NCBI GenBank assembly: GCA_945871455.1
Contig: CAMBXJ010000026.1
Span: 1-18,006 of the forward strand
DNA from: Asaia bogorensis
GTDB lineage: Bacteria; Pseudomonadota; Alphaproteobacteria; Acetobacterales; Acetobacteraceae
Direction of reading: 5' to 3'
Length of the DNA stretch: 18,006 nt
Shown here: in pieces, positions 1 through 7,816 of the stretch
Numbering within the stretch: position 1 is the stretch's first letter
How the letters are laid out: each line of letters begins with the position of its first letter
The notes under the pieces: model-generated
What the model was told of the DNA's origin: nothing
Database searches by the model: none
The model's input: only the letters and a program-made list of their open reading frames with translations
Translations under genes and position numbers: made by a program

Positions 1-1
1 T

Positions 2-1147
2 GCCTGGGACCTGACGGGCGGCAAGGGCCGTATCCACGCCAATATCCTGTGGGAGATGGGCGGGGCCGAACGCATCATCACCCAAGTGCTGGAGCAGGCG
101 AAGGGGATGATCCACGGGATCACCTGTGGCGCCGGCATGCCCTATCGCCTGTCCGACATCGCCGTGCGCTTCAACGTGCACTACTACCCGATCATTTCCT
201 CGGCGCGGGCCTTCAACGCGCTGTGGAAGCGCGCCTACTCCAAGGCCTCCTCCCTGCTGGGCGGGGTGGTCTATGAAGACCCCTGGCTCGCGGGCGGCCA
301 TAACGGCTTGTCGAACGGCGAGGACCCGAACAAGCCGGAAGATCCGTTCCCGCGCGTCCTGGCCCTGCGCAAGGTGATGCGCGAATTCGGCCTGCACGAC
401 ACTCCGATCATCATGGCCGGCGGCGTCTGGTGGCTGGAGGAGTGGGAGCACTGGATCGACAACCCGGACCTGGGACCGATCGCCTTCCAGTTCGGCACTC
501 GCCCGCTGCTGACCCAGGAAAGCCCGATCGGCGACGCCTGGAAGCAGCGCCTGCTGACCCTGCGGGAAGGCGATGTCTTCCTGAACCGCTTCAGCCCGAC
601 GGGCTTCTACTCCAGCGCCGTGAACAACGCGTTCATCGGCGAATTGCGCGGCCGGAATGAGCGGCAGGTCGCCTTCACGACCGAGGCGATCGGGGAGCAC
701 ATCGCGGAGTACGGCGTCGGCCCGCGCAAGCGGATTGTCTATCTGACCCCAGCGGACCGTCAACATGCGATGGCTTGGGAGGCAGAGGGTTACACCGACG
801 CACTGCGGACCCCGGATTCGACCCTGATTTTCGTGACGCCGGACAAGGCTCAGGAAATCCTGAAGGATCAGGCCGACTGCATGGGCTGCCTGAGTTCCTG
901 CCGATTCTCCAATTGGGCGCAGATGGAGCCCAGTTTCGACAATGGCAAGAGAGCCGATCCGCGCAGCTTCTGCATCCAGAAGACGCTCCAGGACATCGCG
1001 CATGAGAGCAGCCAGGCCGACGCGGTCGAAAAGAACCTGATGTTCAGCGGCCACAACGGCTATCGCTTCGCCAAGGACCCATTTTACTCTAACGGTTTCG
1101 TCCCGACGGTAAAGCAGTTGGTGGAGCGCATCCTGACCGGGCGTTGA
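2..1147 (+). CDS. Nitronate monooxygenase / YrpB-like NAD(P)H-dependent flavin oxidoreductase, 5'-truncated by the window edge
   Basis: The reading frame is open from base 2, before the first ATG at 56, so the N-terminus lies outside the window. The visible part resembles the TIM-barrel FMN flavoproteins of the nitronate monooxygenase/2-nitropropane dioxygenase family. Supporting stretches are the glycine-rich HGITCGAGMPYRLSD region, the IIMAGGVWW strand-loop and the AFQFGTRPLLT segment, which in the family bind the FMN phosphate. Known members oxidise alkyl nitronates or act as NAD(P)H:quinone-type reductases; the substrate here is unknown. The C-terminal part, beyond the usual barrel, carries cysteines spaced C-X2-C-X3-C-X23-C (codons at 878, 887, 899 and 971), which is not a hallmark of classical nitronate monooxygenases and could bind zinc or an Fe-S cluster. 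The racemase gene begins 18 bases downstream in the same direction, so co-transcription is likely. Confidence 0.82.
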   Translation, partial: AWDLTGGKGRIHANILWEMGGAERIITQVLEQAKGMIHGITCGAGMPYRLSDIAVRFNVHYYPIISSARAFNALWKRAYSKASSLLGGVVYEDPWLAGGHNGLSNGEDPNKPEDPFPRVLALRKVMREFGLHDTPIIMAGGVWWLEEWEHWIDNPDLGPIAFQFGTRPLLTQESPIGDAWKQRLLTLREGDVFLNRFSPTGFYSSAVNNAFIGELRGRNERQVAFTTEAIGEHIAEYGVGPRKRIVYLTPADRQHAMAWEAEGYTDALRTPDSTLIFVTPDKAQEILKDQADCMGCLSSCRFSNWAQMEPSFDNGKRADPRSFCIQKTLQDIAHESSQADAVEKNLMFSGHNGYRFAKDPFYSNGFVPTVKQLVERILTGR

Positions 1148-1165
1148 CAACGACGGAATAGCATC

Positions 1166-1909
1166 ATGCGGCTGCTCCTGATCAATCCGAACATTACCGC
1201 CGCCATGACGGATGCCATGGCGGCGGAAGCGCGCCGTTTTGCGTCGCCCGGCACGGTAATCACCCCCATAACCGCGGCGTTCGGCACCCAATATATCGAA
1301 AACCGCGCGGAGGCCGCGATCGCCGGCCATGCCGTGCTGGACGTTCTGGCGAAGCATGAGGCCAGCCACGATGCCGCGATCATCGCGGCATTCGGCGACC
1401 CTGGCCTGGCTGGCGCACGCGAATTCGCCTCGATTCCGATCCTCGGCATCGCCGAATCGGCGATGCTGACCGCCTGGACGCTCGGCCGGCGATACGCGAT
1501 CATCTGCCTGACCCTGCGGCTGCGCCGCTGGTATATCGAATGCGCTCAGGAGCACGGTCTGGACGGGCGCCTGGCCAGCGTGCGGGCTCTGGATGTGGCG
1601 ATTCCCGATATCACGCAGGCCAAGGATCAATTCCGCGACCGGTTGCTGGAAGAATGCGCTCGTGCAATCGAAGACGATGAAGCCGAAGTCGTCATCTTCG
1701 GTGGCGGCCCGATCGCCGGACTTGCGCGGGAATGCGCGGACTTGATCCCGGTGCCCACATTGGACAGCGTCAGTTGCGCGGTCCGTCTGGCGGAAGCCAT
1801 TGTCGGCCTGCATCCGCGCAAGGCAACCCGAGGCAGCTTCGCGCGACCCCGGGCGAAGCCGGCGGCGGGCTTGGCGACCGCGTTGCAGCAGCGGATTGAA
1901 AACGGCTGA
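1166..1909 (+). CDS. Aspartate/glutamate/hydantoin racemase-family protein with both catalytic cysteines apparently replaced
   Basis: 247 residues, the normal length for the Asp/Glu/hydantoin racemase superfamily. The N-terminus LLLINPN at residues 3-9 and the [13 protein letters not shown] segment at 74-86 are typical of the hydantoin racemase branch. Family members racemise 5-substituted hydantoins or amino acids in the cytoplasm with two cysteines acting as acid and base. In hydantoin racemases these sit in ACFGDPGL and LGCAGM motifs. Here the first position reads Ala75 and the second region reads FGGGPIAG, with Gly near 180, so neither cysteine is present. The protein may use other chemistry (maleate isomerase- or decarboxylase-like members also share the fold) or be inactive as a racemase. 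It lies 18 bases after the flavoprotein gene. The Shine-Dalgarno sequence is weak. Fold assignment is firm, activity is not. Confidence 0.8.
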   Translation: MRLLLINPNITAAMTDAMAAEARRFASPGTVITPITAAFGTQYIENRAEAAIAGHAVLDVLAKHEASHDAAIIAAFGDPGLAGAREFASIPILGIAESAMLTAWTLGRRYAIICLTLRLRRWYIECAQEHGLDGRLASVRALDVAIPDITQAKDQFRDRLLEECARAIEDDEAEVVIFGGGPIAGLARECADLIPVPTLDSVSCAVRLAEAIVGLHPRKATRGSFARPRAKPAAGLATALQQRIENG

Positions 1910-1995
1910 GCCGCCAACTCGCCTCACCGCAAACCGACCCAACCTCCCCTGCGCTCCCATACCGCTCGGCCTGCCAATCTGGCACAATCGCACTC

Positions 1996-2694
1996 ATGCT
2001 CGCTCCTCGCTTTACCGACCACGCGCTCGTGCTGTTCTCCGGCGGTCAGGATTCAGCCACCTGCCTGGCCTGGGCGCTCGCCCGCTATCCGCATGTGGAA
2101 ACCATCGGGTTTACCTATGGTCAGCGCCACGCAATCGAGATGGACTGCCGAGAGCCAATCCGAGCGGCGCTGGGTGGACCCGGCCTGGGTCCGGACCATA
2201 TCGTCGACCTTACCGCGACGATCGCGTCCCTGGGGCGCACTGCTCTGACCGATGACGTGGCCATCGCGATGACCGAGGAAGGCCTGCCCAACACGTTCGT
2301 TCCCGGTCGCAACCTGCTGTTCCTGACCTGCGCCGCCGCCATCGCCTATCGTCGGGGCCTGCGACGGATCGTGGCCGGGATGTGCGAAACCGACTACTCC
2401 GGGTATCCCGACTGCCGTGACGATACGATCAAGGCCATGCAACTCGCACTGAATCTCGGCCTGCAACGGCGGTTGGTTCTGGAGACCCCCTTGATGTGGC
2501 GCGACAAGGCCGCCACCTGGAATTTGGCCCAGGAACTGGGCGGCGACAGTCTGGTGGAAACCATCCGCGAGCATTCCCACAGTTGCTACCTGGGCGACCG
2601 CACCCAACGGCACGATTGGGGATATGGGTGCGGCGCCTGTCCGGCCTGCGACTTGCGGGCCGAGGGTTGGCGCCGCTGGCGGGAACCGGGCTGA
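1996..2694 (+). CDS. queC: 7-cyano-7-deazaguanine (preQ0) synthase QueC
   Basis: 232 residues, the usual QueC size. The enzyme converts 7-carboxy-7-deazaguanine, ammonia and ATP to preQ0, the precursor of queuosine in tRNA anticodons, in the cytoplasm. The N-terminal PP-loop SGGQDS at residues 15-20 binds ATP. FTYGQRH follows the first beta-alpha unit, and VPGRNLLFL is the conserved central motif. The C-terminal zinc site is complete, with Cys197 in HSCYLGDR and Cys212, Cys215 and Cys218 in GCGACPAC. The ATG at 1996 places the PP-loop at the expected distance from the N-terminus, although no strong Shine-Dalgarno sequence precedes it. The other queuosine precursor genes (queD, queE) are not in the window. 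The 86-base spacer after the racemase suggests its own promoter. Confidence 0.95.
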   Translation: MLAPRFTDHALVLFSGGQDSATCLAWALARYPHVETIGFTYGQRHAIEMDCREPIRAALGGPGLGPDHIVDLTATIASLGRTALTDDVAIAMTEEGLPNTFVPGRNLLFLTCAAAIAYRRGLRRIVAGMCETDYSGYPDCRDDTIKAMQLALNLGLQRRLVLETPLMWRDKAATWNLAQELGGDSLVETIREHSHSCYLGDRTQRHDWGYGCGACPACDLRAEGWRRWREPG

Positions 2695-2723
2695 CCCGAT
2701 CAATTTGAAAGGAGACAAAGCCG

Positions 2724-3113
2724 ATGAAGCGCTTCTTGATCGTTGCCGCGCTGGCCGCGACGGCAACCTGGTCTCAGGCCCAGGCCCAGGCCCCAACGCC
2801 GGCGCCGGCGCAAGCCACCCTGCACGCTCGCACGGCCTCCGAACTCGCGGAACTCTGCGGCACGAAACCGACCGATCCTGCCAGCGCGGCACGGCTCAAT
2901 TTCTGCCTTGGCTACGGGCAAGCGACCCTGGATGCGGAAACCAAACAGGCGGCGGGCCGGAAATCCTATTGCATCCCCAGCCCGTCTCCCACCCGTCAAG
3001 CCACGATGGCGGAGTTCGCTGGTTGGGTTCGTGCGACCCCTTCGATCGCCGGCGGCAACTCGCAGGAAGCGCTGGCGAAATTCATGTTGCAGAGATTCCC
3101 CTGCAAGACCTGA
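2724..3113 (+). CDS. Secreted Rap1a/Tai-family-like small protein
   Basis: 129 residues. Residues 1 to about 21-23 form a Sec signal peptide: Lys-Arg, a hydrophobic core, then an AQA cleavage site, followed by a Pro/Ala-rich linker. The mature part begins with the helix TASELAELCG and has a LNFCLGYGQA segment, SYCIPSP and a C-terminal ALAKFMLQRFPC motif. This pattern is that of the Rap1a/Tai domain, named after Serratia immunity proteins against type VI amidase effectors. Four cysteines (45, 61, 83, 127) could form two periplasmic disulfides. Most alphaproteobacterial homologues are not next to effectors, and no effector gene is visible here, so an immunity role should not be assumed. A good Shine-Dalgarno (AAAGGAGA, about 2708-2715) precedes the ATG. 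The stop lies only 6 bases from the end of the convergent metal-binding protein gene. Confidence 0.75.
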   Translation: MKRFLIVAALAATATWSQAQAQAPTPAPAQATLHARTASELAELCGTKPTDPASAARLNFCLGYGQATLDAETKQAAGRKSYCIPSPSPTRQATMAEFAGWVRATPSIAGGNSQEALAKFMLQRFPCKT

Positions 3114-3119
3114 TCCCGC

Positions 3120-3317
3120 CTACCCCGCTTCCACCGTAAATCCCGCCTCTCGCACCGCCGCTGCCACCGTATCCGTGGCGGCGGTGCTGGTTACCCGCAC
3201 CTGCTTCGTCTCAAGATTGGCGTCGACCGAAGCGGCCGCATCGATATCCCGCACGGCGCTGGTCACGGCGCGCACGCAGCCCGAGCAGGTCATGTCGGGC
3301 ACGCGAAACAGGTGCAT
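3120..3317 (-). CDS. Heavy-metal-associated (HMA) domain protein, CopZ-like
   Basis: 65 residues forming one complete HMA (ferredoxin-like) domain. The metal-binding loop is MTCSGC, with Cys11 and Cys14. The family's beta-alpha-beta-beta-alpha-beta pattern is visible: a helix following the loop, a DANLETKQVRVTS beta hairpin and a C-terminal AVREAGFTVEA helix-strand. Stand-alone domains of this size act as cytoplasmic copper(I) chaperones or as sensors feeding copper ATPases; no copper ATPase is in the window. The ATG at 3315-3317 is preceded by AGGAGA (3323-3328), which overlaps the stop codon of the upstream cyclase gene. The genes are 9 bases apart, so translational coupling is likely. Why a metal carrier is coupled to a ring-cleavage unit is not evident. 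Confidence 0.85.
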   Translation of the reverse strand: MHLFRVPDMTCSGCVRAVTSAVRDIDAAASVDANLETKQVRVTSTAATDTVAAAVREAGFTVEAG

Positions 3318-3326
3318 CGGTCTCTC

Positions 3327-4115
3327 CTAATCGTTGATGATGGCAACCGCACGGGTCCAGCCCGCCGACGCCCGATGGATTTTGACCGGAAAGCAGACCA
3401 CCTCGAATCCGTCCGCCGGCAGTTGGTCCAGATTATGAAGCTTTTCCAGATGGGAGTAACCGATCTCCCGTCCGGCCCGGTGGCCTTCCCAGATCAATTC
3501 CGCGTTGCCGGTCTTTGCCACCGCCAGGCGGGTCAGCGAAAACGGCGCGTCCCAACTCCATCCATCGGTGCCGACCAGGCGCACGCCACGTTCCAGCATC
3601 CACATCGTCGCGGCCTTGCCCATGCCGCAGCCGCGGTCGACATAGTCGTCCTCCCCATACCGGGCGCCGGCGGCGGTGTTCACCACCACGATCTCCAGTG
3701 GCCGCAATGTATGGCCGATGCGCTTCAATTCCGCTTCCACATCGCCAGGTGTCGCCACGTAGCCATCCGGCAGATGCCGGAAATCCAGCTTCACGCCAGG
3801 TTGGTAGCACCATTCCAGCGGCACCTCGTCGATCCGCCACGACGGCTCCCCGCCCGGTTTCAGAGCGTGGTTCGTGGTGGAGAAATAATGGTAAGGTGCG
3901 TCCAGATGGGTGCCGTTATGGGTGCTGATCTGCACCCGCTCCACCGCCGCGTATTCGCCGTCCGGCAGTTGATCGACCCGCACGCCCATGTATTCAGCCA
4001 TGGCGGGCGCGGTCTGGTGATGATCCAGATACTCGATCTTGGGCAGCGAATGCGGCGGATCGCTCTTGATCCCGGCCTTCAACGGAACGGAGATATCGAT
4101 TAGGCGGCGTGGCAT
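3327..4115 (-). CDS. Cyclase-family metal-dependent hydrolase (kynurenine formamidase-like)
   Basis: 262 residues, typical of the bacterial cyclase family (PF04199), which includes kynurenine formamidase KynB and isatin hydrolase. The N-terminal LIDISVPLKAG is the usual opening. The metal motif HNGTHLDAPYH at residues 66-76 supplies His66, His70 and Asp72 as ligands plus His76, so the active site looks intact. Members hydrolyse amide or lactam bonds such as N-formylkynurenine and isatin; the substrate here cannot be read from sequence. The start ATG at 4113-4115 has a purine-rich GGGGGGAA (4123-4130) upstream. It lies 30 bases after the intradiol dioxygenase gene and 9 bases before the HMA gene, so all three look like one transcript. 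Context suggests a step in aromatic or heteroaromatic breakdown. Confidence 0.88.
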   Translation of the reverse strand: MPRRLIDISVPLKAGIKSDPPHSLPKIEYLDHHQTAPAMAEYMGVRVDQLPDGEYAAVERVQISTHNGTHLDAPYHYFSTTNHALKPGGEPSWRIDEVPLEWCYQPGVKLDFRHLPDGYVATPGDVEAELKRIGHTLRPLEIVVVNTAAGARYGEDDYVDRGCGMGKAATMWMLERGVRLVGTDGWSWDAPFSLTRLAVAKTGNAELIWEGHRAGREIGYSHLEKLHNLDQLPADGFEVVCFPVKIHRASAGWTRAVAIIND

Positions 4116-4145
4116 GGGTGGGTTCCCCCCTCGGGTCGTGGGTTG

Positions 4146-5048
4146 TTATTCCGCGGCGGGCATCAGGCGGGATGGATCGGCGCCAACCCGACCGGGGCCC
4201 GAGCCACTTACCTTCGCCAGCCGGAAGTCGAAGCGAACACCGGGCAGACCGGGGATCGGGGACGATCCATCGTCGGAGGCTTTGACAACGAGTGACTCGG
4301 CCACGCCGAAAACGGTGTCGGACCCGATATGGTCGTCGTCGCCGAAATACAGCGCGGTAACCAGTTCACGATGGCCATCCCCGCCGATCAGGAAGTGGAT
4401 GTGCGACGGGCGGAAGCCATGGCGGTTTTGCTGCTGGACCATCGTCCCAACTGGCCCATCCATCGGGATGGAGTAGCCCAGCGGCCGCACCGTGCGGAAA
4501 TGGTAACGCCCCTCGGCATCGCAGCGAAAATTGCCGCGCATGTCCATGTCGCCACCATCGTGAATCTGTAGGTCGTACAGCCCATCCTCACTGGTCTGCC
4601 ATACCTGTATCAAGGCGCCTTGGATCGGATTGCCGTCATTGTCGGTCACCTGCCCGTGCAGGACGATTTCCGCCGCCGTCGGATTGGCCACAATGCTGGC
4701 GCCCAGCGGCAATTCCGGCGCGCCTTCCCGGAAGAATGGGCCGAGAAGGGAGGATTGCGTGCCGAGCGCTTTGGCTTTGCGGTCGTGAATTGCGTTGACG
4801 ACGGCGGATAGGCCCAGGACATCCGACATCAGAATGAATTCCTGGCGGATCGGCGTGCAGGCCTGGCCGACCGAGGTCAGGAACTGGATGCCTTGCAACC
4901 ATTCCGCTGGGGTCAGCTCAACCTCCCGCGCGAACGCATGCAGGTGGCGGACGGCGGCATCCATGATCTGCTTCAGCCGCGGATCGGGCGTGTTCGCCAT
5001 CTGCGCGAGCGCGGCATCCGTGATGGTATTCTCATCGAGATCGGGCAT
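4146..5048 (-). CDS. Intradiol ring-cleavage dioxygenase (catechol / hydroxyquinol 1,2-dioxygenase family)
   Basis: 300 residues from the chosen start. The protein has the N-terminal helical dimerisation domain of catechol and hydroxyquinol 1,2-dioxygenases (about 10-95), then the beta-sandwich catalytic domain opening with SSLLGPFFREGAPELPLG. The four non-haem Fe(III) ligands can be seen: Tyr158 in DGLYDLQ, Tyr192 in PLGYSIPMDGP, and His216 and His218 in RPSHIHF. Such enzymes open a catechol or hydroxyquinol ring between the hydroxyls to give a muconate or maleylacetate. Length and overall motif pattern favour the hydroxyquinol-type branch, but substrate choice is inference. The frame is open 10 codons further upstream to 5078; the ATG at 5048 is preferred because AAGGGAG (5056-5062) sits 7 bases before it. 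It is the first gene of the minus-strand unit and diverges from the substrate-binding protein gene. Confidence 0.92.
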   Translation of the reverse strand: MPDLDENTITDAALAQMANTPDPRLKQIMDAAVRHLHAFAREVELTPAEWLQGIQFLTSVGQACTPIRQEFILMSDVLGLSAVVNAIHDRKAKALGTQSSLLGPFFREGAPELPLGASIVANPTAAEIVLHGQVTDNDGNPIQGALIQVWQTSEDGLYDLQIHDGGDMDMRGNFRCDAEGRYHFRTVRPLGYSIPMDGPVGTMVQQQNRHGFRPSHIHFLIGGDGHRELVTALYFGDDDHIGSDTVFGVAESLVVKASDDGSSPIPGLPGVRFDFRLAKVSGSGPGRVGADPSRLMPAAE

Positions 5049-5171
5049 GGGGACGCTCCCTTCGGAATTCCCGACCAACCATAGGCCGATTGGCGGTTTC
5101 AGGCGAAGTGGCTTTGCACGCGTGGCGGCTGGGCCTAAGGTTGGGGTAACGATAAGACGGAGGGAATACCA
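5049..5171. promoter_or_regulatory. Divergent intergenic region between dioxygenase and substrate-binding protein genes
   Basis: These 123 bases must contain the promoters for both transcription units. On the plus strand, TTGCAC (5114-5119) and TAAGGT (5136-5141), 16 bases apart, form a plausible but weak sigma-70-like pair. No convincing pair is visible for the minus strand. No regulator gene lies next to it, so any inducer-responsive control would come from elsewhere. Promoter assignment is inference. Confidence 0.3.
5056..5062 (-). promoter_or_regulatory. Ribosome binding site that decides the dioxygenase start
   Basis: Read on the minus strand, AAGGGAG lies 7 bases before the ATG at 5046-5048. 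This supports the shorter start over the ATG at 5078. Confidence 0.6.
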
Positions 5172-6431
5172 ATGTTATCGAGACGCTTCGCGGTCCCGTT
5201 GCTGGCTGCCGCGGTGCTGTTGGCCGGATTATTCCCGGCCCAGGCACAGACCAAACCCCCGATCACCATCGGATTCGGTATGGCATTGACCGGGGGGCTG
5301 GCTCCGATCGGCAAGGCCGCGCTGCTCGCGATGCAAATCTGGGAAGAAGAAATCAACGCCAAGGGCGGCATGCTCGGCCGGCCGGTCAAGCTGGTTTTCT
5401 ATGACGACCAGTCGAACCCGGCCACGGTCCCCGGCATCTACACGAAGCTGCTGGACGTGGACAAAGTGGACGTCGCGGTCAGCGGCTATGCGACCAACAT
5501 GGTGGCGCCGGCGTTACCGATCATGATGCAGCGGAAAAAGACCTTTCTGGCGCTGTTCGGCCTGGCGGTGAACTCCGAGTTCAAATACCCTAACTACTTC
5601 GCGATGACCCCGACCGGCGGGCCGAACCCGAAGCAGAGCTTCGCCGAGGGGTTCTTTGAGGTCGGCATGGCGCAGAATCCGAAACCGCAGACCATGGCGA
5701 TCGTGGGCGCGGATGCCGAATTCCCGCACAACGCGATGCAGGGCGCTCGGGAACTCGCGAAAAAGCACGGCGTGAAAATCGTCTACGATCAGACCTATCC
5801 GCCGGCGACGTCGGACTACACGCCGATCATGCGGGCCATCCAGGCGACCAACCCCGATATGGTGCTGGTGTGCTCCTACCCGCCGGATTCAGTGGGCATC
5901 GTCCGTGCGTCGCATGAGATCGGGCTGAAGACCAAGCTGTTCGGTGGCGGGATGGTCGGGCTGCAATCCACCGCCATCAAGATGCAGTTGGGGCCGCTGC
6001 TGAACGGCATCGTGGACTATGATTTCTGGCTGCCCGTAGGCTCGTTCGCAACGCCCGAAGCTTTGGCGTTCCTGGCGAAATACCAGGCGAAGGCGCCAGC
6101 CGCCGGGGTGGACGTGCTGGGCTACTACCTGCCGCCCTTCGCCTATTCGTATATGCAGGTCCTGCAAGCGGCGATCGAGGGCGCGGGCAGCCTGGACCAG
6201 CAGAAGCTGGCCGACCAACTCCGCACTCAGACCTTCAAGACCGTGGCCGGGGAGGTCAAGTTCGGTCCCGGCGGCGAATGGGTGGCGCCTCGCGTGCTGG
6301 CGGTGCAGTTCCAGGGGATCACCGGCAACGACATCGAGCAGTTCAAGGATATGAAGAAGATCCCGATCCTGTGGCCACCGGCGCTGAAGACCGGGAGCGT
6401 GGTCTATCCCTACACAGACGCGAAGAAGTAG
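5172..6431 (+). CDS. Branched-chain amino acid-type ABC transporter substrate-binding protein (LivK-like, Peripla_BP_6)
   Basis: 419 residues. Residues 1-25 are a Sec signal peptide (Arg-Arg, a hydrophobic stretch, PAQA cleavage), so the mature protein is periplasmic. The start of the mature part, ITIGFGMALTGGLAPIGKAALLAMQIWEEEINAKGG, written here in its two recognisable halves (the TG..A.IGKAAL phosphate-loop-like segment and the EEINAKGGMLGR segment), is diagnostic of type I periplasmic binding proteins of the LivJ/LivK family. These deliver ligands to LivHMGF permeases; many in this lineage bind aromatic acids rather than amino acids. No permease or ATPase gene is adjacent, so this is an orphan binding protein here. 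A strong Shine-Dalgarno (ACGGAGGGA, about 5157-5165) precedes the ATG. The divergent neighbour is a ring-cleavage dioxygenase, which hints at an aromatic ligand; that is inference. The gene ends at a convergent junction with serS. Confidence 0.9.
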   Translation: MLSRRFAVPLLAAAVLLAGLFPAQAQTKPPITIGFGMALTGGLAPIGKAALLAMQIWEEEINAKGGMLGRPVKLVFYDDQSNPATVPGIYTKLLDVDKVDVAVSGYATNMVAPALPIMMQRKKTFLALFGLAVNSEFKYPNYFAMTPTGGPNPKQSFAEGFFEVGMAQNPKPQTMAIVGADAEFPHNAMQGARELAKKHGVKIVYDQTYPPATSDYTPIMRAIQATNPDMVLVCSYPPDSVGIVRASHEIGLKTKLFGGGMVGLQSTAIKMQLGPLLNGIVDYDFWLPVGSFATPEALAFLAKYQAKAPAAGVDVLGYYLPPFAYSYMQVLQAAIEGAGSLDQQKLADQLRTQTFKTVAGEVKFGPGGEWVAPRVLAVQFQGITGNDIEQFKDMKKIPILWPPALKTGSVVYPYTDAKK

Positions 6432-6449
6432 GGCCAGTTCCTAAAACCG

Positions 6450-6474
6450 ACCCGCGGGCATATAACTCGCGGGT
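6450..6474. terminator. Inverted repeat after the substrate-binding protein gene, probable terminator
   Basis: ACCCGCG (6450-6456) and CGCGGGT (6468-6474) form a perfect 7-bp stem with an 11-base AT-rich loop, 18 bases after the stop codon. There is no T-tract, so strict intrinsic termination is uncertain. It lies between convergent genes. Confidence 0.5.
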
Positions 6475-6516
6475 GGTCGAGGGGGTCCCCGATTGCAGGC
6501 TGCGGCGACCCTTCAG

Positions 6517-6550
6517 GCCGCCGGTTCGCGGCTGACGGTTAACCGGCGGC
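6517..6550. terminator. 10-bp perfect inverted repeat spanning the serS stop codon
   Basis: GCCGCCGGTT (6517-6526) and AACCGGCGGC (6541-6550) pair perfectly around a 14-base loop. The right arm encodes the last residues of SerS and includes part of its TAA stop. It is probably a terminator or 3'-end stabiliser for the minus-strand operon. No T-run follows. Confidence 0.5.
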
Positions 6551-7816
6551 AATCCGCTCCATGCCGCCCATATAGGGACGCAGGACTTCCGGGATCGCGA
6601 TCGAGCCATCCGCCTGCTGGTGATTTTCCATCACCGCGATCAAGGCCCGTCCAACGGCGACGCCCGATCCGTTCAGCGTATGCACATGCGCCACGGCTTT
6701 CCCATCCGGCCCGCCCCGGAACCGCGCATTCATACGACGCGCCTGGAAATCGCGGCAATTGGAGCAGGAGCTGATTTCACGCCAGGCCTGCTGTCCGGGC
6801 AGCCAGACCTCCAGATCATGCGTGCGGGCGGCGGCAAACCCGGTATCGCCGGACGACAGCAGCATCCGCCGATAGGGCAGACCGAGCATGCTCAGGACGG
6901 TTTCGGCGCAGCGGGTCATGCGTTCGAGTTCGGTGGCGCTTTGGTCGGGATGGGTGATGGACACCATCTCCACCTTGCGGAACTGGTGCTGCCGCAGCAT
7001 GCCGCGGGTGTCGCGGCCGGCAGACCCGGCCTCACTGCGGTAGCAATCAGTCAGGGCGGTCAGGCGGATCGGCAGTTGCTTTTCGGCCAGGATCTCGCCG
7101 GCGACGGTGTTGGTCAGCGGCACTTCCGCCGTTGGGATCAGCCAGCGGCCATCGGTGGTGCGGAACAGGTCTTCGCTGAATTTCGGCAACTGAGCGGTGC
7201 CGTAAACGGTCGCGTCGTTCACCAGGGACGGCACGACGGTCTCGGTATAGCCGTGCTGATCGGTATGCAGGTCCAGCATGAACTGGCCCAAGGCGCGTTC
7301 CAGCCTGGCGAGCGGGCCGCGCAGCACGGTGAAGCGCGCGCCGGCCAGTTTCGCCGCAGTGGCGAAATCCATCATCCCCAGCGCCTCCCCCAACTCGAAA
7401 TGCTGGCTGGGCGGAAAGTCCAGATCCGGCGGATTGCCGACCTGGGACAGCGTTATGTTGGCGGTTTCGTCCGGCCCGTCCGGGACATCCAGGTCCAGGA
7501 CGTTGGGGATCGCTGCCAGGACGCGGCGGATCGCGTCATCCCATTCGTTGGCGTCCCGCTCCAGCCGCTCCATCTCACCGCGGATCGCGGTGGCCTCGGC
7601 TTCCAGGTCCGCGGTGTTCGCGCCGGTCCGTTTGCCTTCGCCGATCTTGCGCGCCAGCAGGTTCCGGCGCGCTTGCTTGTCCTGCAGCGTGGTCTGCGCC
7701 TGGCGGCGCGCGCCGTCGCGGGTCAAGATGTCGGACGACACCGGCGACAAACCACGACGGACGAGCGCAGCGTCGAACGCCGCGGCGTCAGCACGGATGG
7801 CGCGGATGTCATGCAT
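6539..7816 (-). CDS. serS: Seryl-tRNA synthetase
   Basis: 425 residues, full length for bacterial SerRS. It charges tRNA-Ser (and tRNA-Sec where present) in the cytoplasm. Residues about 30-105 form the coiled-coil arm that grips the long variable arm of tRNA-Ser. The class II catalytic domain follows: TAEVPLTN near 229-236, motif 2 with [24 protein letters not shown] at 258-283, [13 protein letters not shown] at 349-361, and motif 3 [21 protein letters not shown] at 380-400. All look intact. The start overlaps the end of tatC by 8 bases, so it is probably translated from the tat operon mRNA as its last gene. Placement of serS after tatC is typical of alphaproteobacteria. Confidence 0.98.
   Translation of the reverse strand: MHDIRAIRADAAAFDAALVRRGLSPVSSDILTRDGARRQAQTTLQDKQARRNLLARKIGEGKRTGANTADLEAEATAIRGEMERLERDANEWDDAIRRVLAAIPNVLDLDVPDGPDETANITLSQVGNPPDLDFPPSQHFELGEALGMMDFATAAKLAGARFTVLRGPLARLERALGQFMLDLHTDQHGYTETVVPSLVNDATVYGTAQLPKFSEDLFRTTDGRWLIPTAEVPLTNTVAGEILAEKQLPIRLTALTDCYRSEAGSAGRDTRGMLRQHQFRKVEMVSITHPDQSATELERMTRCAETVLSMLGLPYRRMLLSSGDTGFAAARTHDLEVWLPGQQAWREISSCSNCRDFQARRMNARFRGGPDGKAVAHVHTLNGSGVAVGRALIAVMENHQQADGSIAIPEVLRPYMGGMERIAAG

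Noticed and set aside
1910..1995. preQ1 riboswitch upstream of queC
   Set aside because: I could not find the short hairpin with an A-rich tail that defines preQ1-I, nor a larger preQ1-II-like fold.
2053..2892. 279-codon minus-strand open frame opposite queC
   Set aside because: Antisense shadow of an unambiguous QueC; composition is Gly/Arg/Pro-biased.
2724..3113. Type VI secretion immunity protein as evidence for an antibacterial effector system
   Set aside because: The domain resembles Rap1a/Tai, but no effector, secretion component or toxin gene is nearby, so only the family resemblance is reported.
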